The notes under the pieces were generated by a model, which worked only from the letters and a program-made list of their open reading frames with translations, searched no databases and was not told where the DNA came from. From Alphaproteobacteria bacterium (lineage in GTDB: Bacteria; Pseudomonadota; Alphaproteobacteria; Rhizobiales; Aestuariivirgaceae), in NCBI GenBank assembly GCA_026400595.1, contig JAPLOT010000269.1, positions 1 through 10,477 of the forward strand: a stretch of DNA of 10,477 bases, in the 5' to 3' direction. Below are positions 5,620-10,477 of this stretch, piece by piece; the first letter of the stretch is position 1; each line of letters starts with the position of its first letter. Made by a program: the position numbers and the translations under genes.

Positions 5620-6410
5620 CCGGTTTGATTGACGCCCAGAACAGCAGCGGCGTGCTGCGCGTGACGCTGAATGATCCTTCCACGCGCAACAGCCTCTCGG
5701 AGGCCATGATGGCGGGCCTCGTGGCCGTCCTTGCCAGCGCGGCAACCGACCACGACGTGCGCGCCGTTGTTCTGGCCGCAACAGGCCCGGCCTTTTCCTC
5801 CGGCCACAATCTCAAGGAAATCACGGCGCACCGCAAGGATGCGGACGGCGGTGCTGCCTATTTCGCGAAACTCTTCGATCAGTGTGCGGCGCTGATGATG
5901 GCGATCGTCCGGCACCCGAAGCCGGTGATTGCCGAGGTCAATGGACTGGCCAGCGCCGCAGGGTGCCAGCTGGTGGCCTCGTGCGATCTTGCCTATGCCG
6001 CGGACACCGCCAGCTTCTGCACGCCCGGAGTCAACATCGGATTGTTCTGCTCCACTCCCATGGTGGCGCTCTCGCGCAATGTCGCGCCCAAGCATGCCAT
6101 GGAGATGCTGCTCACCGGCGATGTCATCGGCGCGCGCCAGGCCCAGGCGATCGGCCTCATCAACCAGGCGGTTCCGGCCAATGAGCTGGGCGAGGTCGTC
6201 GCGTCCGTCGCCATGAAGATCGCCGCGAAGTCCATGGCGACGGTCAAGACCGGCAAGCAGGCCTTCTATCGCCAACTCGACCTCCCGCTTGACGAAGCCT
6301 ATGCCTATACGGCGCGCGTCATGACCGAGAACCTGCTGACCCGCGATGCGGAGGAAGGCATTGCCGCCTTCATCGCCAAGCGCCCGCCGCAGTGGACCGA
6401 CACGGAATGA
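5616..6410 (+). CDS. crotonase-superfamily protein, ECHDC3-like (annotated as enoyl-CoA hydratase)
   Basis: A cytoplasmic acyl-CoA-binding crotonase-fold protein of 264 residues, the normal size. The oxyanion-hole segments are FSSGHNLKEI (60-69) and NGLASAAGCQLVASCDLA (109-126). The stretch FCTPGVNIGLFCSTP (134-148) closely resembles human ECHDC3. The two glutamates that catalyse hydration in classical enoyl-CoA hydratase are absent: the CEL position holds Gln118 and the PE position holds Gly138. Ordinary hydratase activity is therefore doubtful, although the family is routinely labelled that way. The start at 5616 overlaps the previous stop by four bases, and the end at 6410 overlaps the next start in the same way. 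The true substrate is unknown. Confidence 0.88.
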   Translation: MTGLIDAQNSSGVLRVTLNDPSTRNSLSEAMMAGLVAVLASAATDHDVRAVVLAATGPAFSSGHNLKEITAHRKDADGGAAYFAKLFDQCAALMMAIVRHPKPVIAEVNGLASAAGCQLVASCDLAYAADTASFCTPGVNIGLFCSTPMVALSRNVAPKHAMEMLLTGDVIGARQAQAIGLINQAVPANELGEVVASVAMKIAAKSMATVKTGKQAFYRQLDLPLDEAYAYTARVMTENLLTRDAEEGIAAFIAKRPPQWTDTE

Positions 6411-6832
6411 CGCCGCGCATCAATCTTGTTACCCTTGGCGTCGCCGACGTTGCTGCCTCCAGGGCCTTTTACGAAAGGTTGGGCTTGAAGGCATCATCCG
6501 CCGGCAATGACAACATCACCTTCTTCGACATGAACGGCGTGGTGCTGGCCCTGTTCAGTCATGCGGCCCTGGCCGATGACGCAGCCATGGCCGCGGGTGA
6601 GCCGCCGGTATTTCGCGGCGTGACCATGGCCTGGAATGCCGAGAGCGAGGCATCGGTCGACGCCATCTTCGAACACGCCCGCGGGGCTGGCGCGAAGATC
6701 GTCAAGCCGCCGCACAAGGTGTTCTGGGGCGGCTATTCCGGATACTTCGCCGATCCCGATGGACATCTCTGGGAGGTGGCCCACAACCCCTTCTTCCCCA
6801 TCGATGCATCCGGACGAATCCAGCTGCCATGA
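6407..6832 (+). CDS. VOC-superfamily (glyoxalase/bleomycin-resistance fold) protein
   Basis: A small cytoplasmic protein of 141 residues with two beta-alpha-beta-beta-beta modules. The first runs from INLVTLGVADVAASRAFYERL (5-25) to about residue 51. The second runs from about residue 68 to GYFADPDGHLWEVAHNPF (112-129), the hallmark VOC C-terminal motif, with Glu123 as the probable metal ligand. The usual N-terminal His ligand is not evident (the site reads NLV), so metal binding may be incomplete or use other residues. The family includes glyoxalase I, dioxygenases, epimerases and drug-binding proteins, and the sequence does not choose among them. Four-base ATGA overlaps at both ends tie it to the crotonase and the CoA-binding protein. 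Confidence 0.85.
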   Translation: MTPRINLVTLGVADVAASRAFYERLGLKASSAGNDNITFFDMNGVVLALFSHAALADDAAMAAGEPPVFRGVTMAWNAESEASVDAIFEHARGAGAKIVKPPHKVFWGGYSGYFADPDGHLWEVAHNPFFPIDASGRIQLP

Positions 6833-7362
6833 ACCACGACAGTTACGCGCCCGACTATATCCGCGGCATCCTGCAGTCGGTGAAGACCATCGCGCTGGTC
6901 GGGGCCTCGGCGAATGAGGTGCGCCCGTCCTATTTCGTGATGAAGTACCTGCTCGACAAGGGCTACGACGTCATCCCGGTCAATCCGGGTCTCGCCGGAC
7001 AAACGCTTCTCGGACAGACCGTCTATGCCGCGCTGAAGGACATACCGAAGCCCGTCGACATGGTCGACATCTTCCGCAACTCCGAGGCTGCCGGACCCAT
7101 CACCGACGAGGCCCTGTCGCTTTCGCCGCGCCCAAAGGTGATCTGGATGCAGCTGTCGGTACGCAACGATGATGCGGCGTCGCGGGCGGAGGCCGAAGGA
7201 GTCCAGGTCGTCATGGACCGGTGCCCGAAGATGGAATACGGCAAGCTGTCCGGCGAATGGGCCTGGGTCGGAGGAAACTCCGGGGTCATCTCGTCGCGCA
7301 AGCAGACCTTGCACGAGAGCGGCAAGCTCCAGAGCCTGGGACTGGGTCCGAAGACGTACTGA
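6829..7362 (+). CDS. YccU-type CoA-binding protein (COG1832)
   Basis: A single-domain Rossmann-fold protein of 177 residues, related to the CoA-binding domain of succinyl-CoA synthetase. The nucleotide-binding segment is KTIALVGASANEVRPSYFVM (19-38), followed by KGYDVIPVNPG (44-54). The conserved C-terminal family motif is VVMDRCPKMEYGKL (127-140). There is no catalytic ligase domain. The exact cellular role of this family is not established; CoA or acyl-CoA sensing or binding is inferred from the fold. The start overlaps the VOC stop by four bases (ATGA), making it the last gene of a coupled four-gene run. Its position after a crotonase fits a CoA-linked theme, and I recall CoA-binding genes near O-acetylhomoserine sulfhydrylase in related genomes, though that is memory and not shown here. 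Confidence 0.9.
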   Translation: MNHDSYAPDYIRGILQSVKTIALVGASANEVRPSYFVMKYLLDKGYDVIPVNPGLAGQTLLGQTVYAALKDIPKPVDMVDIFRNSEAAGPITDEALSLSPRPKVIWMQLSVRNDDAASRAEAEGVQVVMDRCPKMEYGKLSGEWAWVGGNSGVISSRKQTLHESGKLQSLGLGPKTY

Positions 7363-7432
7363 CGCACCGGCTTGCGAGAATCCCTGGCATGGTTCAGCGT
7401 GAAAGGATGAGTTAGGTTCGGGAGGCTCTCAC

Positions 7433-7984
7433 ATGAACAGTGCCGCGCATGCTCGCTACTCAACCGGTGCCATCGTCCTGCACTGGGTCACCGCCCTGCT
7501 CGTCATCTTCATGATCGTCTTCGGCGAAGAGCTGGTCGAAGGCGCGGAGCACGACGCCGCTGCCGGAACCTTCCTCCCCTCCATTCATGTCAGCGTCGGC
7601 GTCACGATCCTGGTGCTGACGCTCCTGCGCCTCGGCTGGCGGCTCGGCCATGCGCCGCCGCCCTACCCGGCCGGCATGAAGGCCTGGGAACTTATCCTGG
7701 CCAAGTTCACCCACCTGCTGTTCTACGTGCTCCTGATCGCCGTCCCGCTCACCGGCTGGCTTGCCTTCGCCGACTGGGTCCGCGAGGAACCGGCCATGTC
7801 CGCCGTCCGTGTCTTCGGTCTCTTCGCGCTGCCCACAGCGCCGCTCCTCGGCGGCGAAGTGAAGGAACTTCACGAGATCGGCAGCAACGCCATGATGGTC
7901 CTGGTCATCCTGCATGTGCTGGCCGCCCTGAAGCACCAGTTCGTTGACGGCGACGGCGTGTTCAAGCGCATACTTCCGCACTGA
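7433..7984 (+). CDS. cytochrome b561 (CybB-type di-haem membrane protein)
   Basis: An inner-membrane b-type cytochrome of 183 residues with four predicted membrane helices: about 13-31, 50-70, 92-113 and 149-168. Likely haem ligands are His17 (VLHW), His52 (SIHVSVG), His147 (ELHEIGS) and His161 (ILHVLAALKH). The 14-residue gap between the last pair equals that of E. coli CybB, and the first pair spacing (35) is close. Family members move electrons from quinol, and CybB has been reported to handle superoxide; the partner here is unknown. GGGAGG at 7420-7425 is a good ribosome-binding site seven bases before the ATG. A 70-base gap separates it from the CoA-binding gene, with no clear terminator or promoter, so read-through transcription is possible. 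Confidence 0.9.
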   Translation: MNSAAHARYSTGAIVLHWVTALLVIFMIVFGEELVEGAEHDAAAGTFLPSIHVSVGVTILVLTLLRLGWRLGHAPPPYPAGMKAWELILAKFTHLLFYVLLIAVPLTGWLAFADWVREEPAMSAVRVFGLFALPTAPLLGGEVKELHEIGSNAMMVLVILHVLAALKHQFVDGDGVFKRILPH

Positions 7985-7995
7985 CATCTCGGCAA

Positions 7996-8023
7996 TTGTC
8001 GTTTCCGGCGGCGCGGGCTAAGG
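7996..8023 (+). promoter_or_regulatory. candidate promoter for the O-acetylhomoserine sulfhydrylase gene
   Basis: TTGTCG (7996-8001) and CTAAGG (8018-8023) are spaced by 16 bases. The predicted start is near 8030, with a 25-base leader to the ATG at 8055. The -10 type agrees with alphaproteobacterial CTA-N3 boxes. Support is by pattern only. Confidence 0.35.
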
Positions 8024-8054
8024 TCCCGCCCCGCACAACGAATGGGAGACGATA

Positions 8055-9332
8055 ATGGCAGACAAGACCCCCGGCTTCGACACGCTGGCGCTTCACGCGG
8101 GCGCGGCTCCGGACCCCGCAACGGGCGCACGCATCACGCCGATCTACCAGACCACCGCATTCGTCTTCCAGGACGTGAAGCACGCCGCCGACCTCTTCGC
8201 TCTCCGCGCCTTCGGCAATATCTACACCCGAATCATGAACCCGACGCAGTCGGTGCTCGAGGCCAAGGTCGCGGCCCTCGAAGGCGGCACGGCAGCGCTG
8301 GCCGTTGCTTCCGGCCATGCGGCCCAGCTTCTCGTCTTCCATACCATCATGCAGCCGGGTGACGAGTTCGTGGCTGTACGCCAGCTCTATGGCGGTTCGA
8401 TCAACCAGTTCAGCCACGCCTTCAAGTCCTTCGGCTGGCATGTCGTCTGGGCCGATGCCGAGGATCTCTCCTCCATCGAGAAGGCGCTGTCGCCAAAAAC
8501 CAAGGCCATCTTCATCGAGTCGATCGCCAATCCGGGCGGTCTCATCACCGACATCGCCGGCATCGCCAAGATCGCGCAGAAGGCCGGCGTGCCGCTGAGC
8601 GTCGACAACACGCTGGCCACGCCCTACCTCTGCAAGCCGATTGAACATGGCGCCAACATCGTGCTGCATTCGCTCACCAAGTTCATGGGTGGCCACGGCA
8701 ACTCGATGGGTGGCGTGATCGTGGATGCCGGTAACTTCGACTGGTCGAAGAGCGGCCGCTATCCGCTGCTGTCGGAGCCCAACGGCTCATACCATGGCCT
8801 GCGCCTGCATGAGACCTTCGGCAACATCGCCTTTGCCATCGCCTGCCGCGTGCTTGGCCTTCGCGATCTGGGACCAGCCATTGCACCGATGAACGCCTTC
8901 CTGATCCTCACTGGCATGGAGACGCTCTCGCTGCGCATACAACGCCACTGCGACAACGCGCTGAAGGTGGCGCAATGGCTGAAGAAACAGCCGCAGGTAG
9001 CCTGGGTGAACTATGCCGCCCTGCCCGACGACAAGCATCACGCGCTGTTCAAGAAGTATTGTCCGCGCGGCGCTGGCGCGGTCTTCACCTTCGGCCTGAA
9101 GGGCGGCCACGAGGCGGGCGTGAAGGCGGTATCGTCGGTGAAGCTGTTCTCGCATCTCGCCAATATCGGCGACACGCGCTCGCTGATCATTCACCCGGCC
9201 TCGACCACCCACAGCCAGCTGTCGAAGGATCAGCTCAAGCTTGCAGGCGCATCGCCCGACGTGATCCGCCTCTCGGTCGGCATCGAGGATGTCGACGACA
9301 TCATCGCGGATCTTGCCCAGGCGATTGCCTGA
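8055..9332 (+). CDS. O-acetylhomoserine aminocarboxypropyltransferase / sulfhydrylase (PLP enzyme)
   Basis: A cytoplasmic enzyme that condenses O-acetyl-L-homoserine with sulfide or methanethiol to make homocysteine or methionine, in direct sulfhydrylation. The product is 425 residues, the usual length of the MetY-like subgroup of the Cys/Met-metabolism PLP family. Visible features are FGNIYTRIMNPTQ (54-66), typical of the substrate/PLP loop, VDNTLATPYL with Asp184 contacting the pyridine ring, and HSLTKFMGGHG with Schiff-base Lys209; the 25-residue Asp-Lys distance is typical. The C-terminal HPASTTHSQL motif binds substrate carboxylate. GGGAG at 8044-8048 is six bases before the ATG. Met-cycle regulation by a SAM riboswitch is not seen in the short leader. 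Its last 32 bases overlap the convergent ctaA gene. The symbol metY or metZ is not assigned because substrate preference cannot be read directly. Confidence 0.94.
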   Translation: MADKTPGFDTLALHAGAAPDPATGARITPIYQTTAFVFQDVKHAADLFALRAFGNIYTRIMNPTQSVLEAKVAALEGGTAALAVASGHAAQLLVFHTIMQPGDEFVAVRQLYGGSINQFSHAFKSFGWHVVWADAEDLSSIEKALSPKTKAIFIESIANPGGLITDIAGIAKIAQKAGVPLSVDNTLATPYLCKPIEHGANIVLHSLTKFMGGHGNSMGGVIVDAGNFDWSKSGRYPLLSEPNGSYHGLRLHETFGNIAFAIACRVLGLRDLGPAIAPMNAFLILTGMETLSLRIQRHCDNALKVAQWLKKQPQVAWVNYAALPDDKHHALFKKYCPRGAGAVFTFGLKGGHEAGVKAVSSVKLFSHLANIGDTRSLIIHPASTTHSQLSKDQLKLAGASPDVIRLSVGIEDVDDIIADLAQAIA

Positions 9333-10329
9333 GCAAAGCGTCGAGGTTCCACAGGGCGGCGGCGAGGACGATCAGCGCCCCGCCCTGGTGGACCAGCCCC
9401 AGCCAGAGCGGCACCTGCCAGAGCAGGGTCCAGATGCCGAACACCACTTGCAGGAGCACGGCCGCCAGCAGCAGCGCGGCCGTTTGCGTCCTTGTGGCAA
9501 CTGCGTAGGCCACCACCGCCAGCGTGATCACATAGGCGAGAAGCCGGTGGTTGAACTGCACCGTCATCGCGTTCTCGAACAGGTTGCGCCAGCCTGGCTC
9601 CATGATCATCAGCCCCGGCGGCACGAGGGCACCGTCCATGAGCGGCCAGGTGTTGTAGCCCATGCCGGCATCGAGACCCGCGACAAAACCTCCGGCAGCG
9701 ACCTGCAGCAGGATGAGTGCAACCAGAGCAAGGGCGGCCCACTCCATCCCGCGCCGGGGTGCATGGCGCTTGCCGCCAAGGCCGATGGCCACCCAGAGGA
9801 TCGCGGCGAAGATCACGGTCGCGAGCGTCAGGTGGGCGGAAAGCCGGTACTGGCTGACATCGACGCGGTCCACGAGGCCGGAGGACACCATGTACCATCC
9901 CAGCGCGCCCTGCAGCCCGCCCAGAACGAACAGCACGCCGCAGCGCCAGGTCGTTCCCCGCGACAGGCGTCCAGTCAGCGCAAAGAAGGCAAAGGGAACG
10001 AAGAAGACCAGCCCGATGATGCGGCCAAGAAAGCGATGCGCCCACTCCCACCAATAGATGAACTTGAAGTCCTCGAGGGACATGCCCTTGTTGATCAGCT
10101 GATACTCGGGGATCTGCCGATACTTCTCGAGGGCCTGCAGCCAGTCGGCCTCGGTCAGGGGCGGAATGGCTCCAAGGATCGGCTGCCATTCGGTGATCGA
10201 CAGGCCGCTGTCGGTCAGGCGCGTGGCGCCGCCCACGATCACCATGCAGAAGATCAGGAAGGCGCTGAAATAGAGCCAGAACCGGACCACGGGGAGCGCG
10301 GCGCGCTGACGGGCGTCGAGGAGGAGCAT
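9301..10329 (-). CDS. ctaA: haem A synthase (CtaA/Cox15 family)
   Basis: Oxidises the C8 methyl of haem O to the formyl group of haem A, the cofactor of aa3-type cytochrome oxidase, in the inner membrane. The product is 342 residues with about eight hydrophobic helices. The family motif VGGATRLTDSGLSITEWQP is at 32-50. The four conserved haem-ligand histidines are His98 (EWAHR), His166 (SAHL), His261 (FNHR) and His314 (LVHQ). I chose ATG at 10329; an in-frame TTG at 10341 would add four residues but lies within the predicted -10 box and has no ribosome-binding site. No Shine-Dalgarno sequence precedes either start, and the predicted transcript begins only two bases before the ATG, so translation may be leaderless. 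The 3' end overlaps the convergent sulfhydrylase gene by 32 bases. Confidence 0.96.
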   Translation of the reverse strand: MLLLDARQRAALPVVRFWLYFSAFLIFCMVIVGGATRLTDSGLSITEWQPILGAIPPLTEADWLQALEKYRQIPEYQLINKGMSLEDFKFIYWWEWAHRFLGRIIGLVFFVPFAFFALTGRLSRGTTWRCGVLFVLGGLQGALGWYMVSSGLVDRVDVSQYRLSAHLTLATVIFAAILWVAIGLGGKRHAPRRGMEWAALALVALILLQVAAGGFVAGLDAGMGYNTWPLMDGALVPPGLMIMEPGWRNLFENAMTVQFNHRLLAYVITLAVVAYAVATRTQTAALLLAAVLLQVVFGIWTLLWQVPLWLGLVHQGGALIVLAAALWNLDALLRQSPGQDPR

Positions 10330-10337
10330 GGTGGAGC

Positions 10338-10366
10338 CCAATAGACGCGGACCCCGGCCCCTTCAA
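10338..10366 (-). promoter_or_regulatory. ctaA promoter, apparently leaderless
   Basis: On the minus strand, TTGAAG (complement of 10361-10366) is followed after 17 bases by TATTGG (complement of 10338-10343). Transcription would begin near 10331, only about two bases before the ATG at 10329. Confidence 0.5.
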
Positions 10367-10387
10367 GGGATGAAGCGCCGCATGCCC

Positions 10388-10415
10388 TTGCGCCGGGCGT
10401 GGCGGCAGACTAGGT
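10388..10415 (+). promoter_or_regulatory. candidate promoter of the divergent DUF2842 gene
   Basis: TTGCGC (10388-10393) and CTAGGT (10410-10415), with a 16-base spacer, place the transcript start near 10422, next to the ATG at 10423. It lies back to back with the ctaA promoter; the two -35 boxes are 21 bases apart. Confidence 0.35.
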
Positions 10416-10422
10416 GACGCCC

Positions 10423-10477
10423 ATGCGCCAGCGTACCCGCAAAGCCATCGGCACCGTTGCCACAGTCCTCTTCCTGA
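10423..10477 (+). CDS. DUF2842 family small membrane protein (5' end only)
   Basis: Cut by the right edge after 18 codons. The visible N-terminus, MRQRTRKAIGTVATVLFL, has the basic start and the RK-x-IGT-then-hydrophobic pattern I associate with DUF2842, a short alphaproteobacterial membrane protein of roughly 65-75 residues with unknown function. Its divergent position next to ctaA matches the neighbourhood where this family is often found (from memory). No ribosome-binding site is visible, and the predicted promoter would start transcription at about the ATG. Identification rests on a short stretch, so it is moderate. Confidence 0.6.
   Translation, partial: MRQRTRKAIGTVATVLFL

Noticed and set aside
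8013..8029. GCGGG/CCCGC hairpin as a terminator for cytochrome b561
   Set aside because: The stem is only five pairs with a 7-base loop and no T-run follows. It overlaps the better-supported -10 element.
7985..8054. Possible SAM-II or other SAM riboswitch before the O-acetylhomoserine sulfhydrylase gene
   Set aside because: The gap is 70 bases and the predicted leader only about 25. I could not lay out the SAM-II pseudoknot or its conserved core.
9230..10366. Minus-strand open frame of 378 codons overlapping ctaA
   Set aside because: It is a different frame of the same strand as ctaA. It is Arg/Pro-rich with no membrane pattern, whereas the ctaA frame carries all four haem histidines.
1..10477. 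Defence system, CRISPR array, insertion sequence, prophage or tRNA
   Set aside because: No spaced direct repeats, transposase or integrase motifs, terminal inverted repeats with target duplications, or tRNA-like cloverleaf were found on either strand.

Overview
The window reads as a chromosomal segment of a GC-rich alphaproteobacterium, probably Hyphomicrobiales (Rhizobiales)-like. The evidence is a class I PHA synthase, a CtaA/Cox15-type haem A synthase diverging from a DUF2842 gene, an S9 protein with an Ala-rich N-terminal extension, and CTA-type -10 boxes. A species cannot be named from sequence alone. Twelve CDSs and one CDS cut by the right edge fill almost the whole window. The largest gene-free gaps are about 260 bases.

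Layout. (1) 87-2541, plus strand: phaC (class I polyhydroxyalkanoate synthase), then an exported dihaem cytochrome c made of two copies of one domain. The cytochrome has a good FNR/FixK-type box in front of it. (2) 2563-3480, minus strand: a GT23/NodZ-like glycosyltransferase of visibly lower GC, with its own near-consensus promoter. (3) 3674-4800, minus strand: the rplM-rpsI ribosomal operon, with a promoter, a candidate leader hairpin and an intrinsic terminator. (4) 4957-7362, plus strand: a tightly coupled run of four genes joined by three ATGA overlaps. They encode an exported acidic protein of unknown function, an ECHDC3-like crotonase that lacks both classical hydratase glutamates, a VOC-fold protein and a YccU-type CoA-binding protein. 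(5) 7433-9332, plus strand: a cytochrome b561 and an O-acetylhomoserine sulfhydrylase-type PLP enzyme. (6) 9301-10477: ctaA on the minus strand, overlapping the preceding gene tail to tail, then the start of a divergent DUF2842 gene.

How the genes fit together. This is mostly core metabolism: carbon storage, haem and electron transfer, methionine/sulfur assimilation and ribosome synthesis. Several genes concern respiration (dihaem cytochrome c, b561, haem A synthase), and the FNR/FixK box suggests that the cytochrome c responds to low oxygen. I found no defence system, CRISPR array, insertion sequence, tRNA or rRNA. The points most worth a second look are the FNR/FixK box, the rplM leader hairpin and the inverted repeat upstream of it, the low-GC glycosyltransferase, the atypical crotonase with its exported partner, and the possibly leaderless ctaA/DUF2842 divergent promoters.
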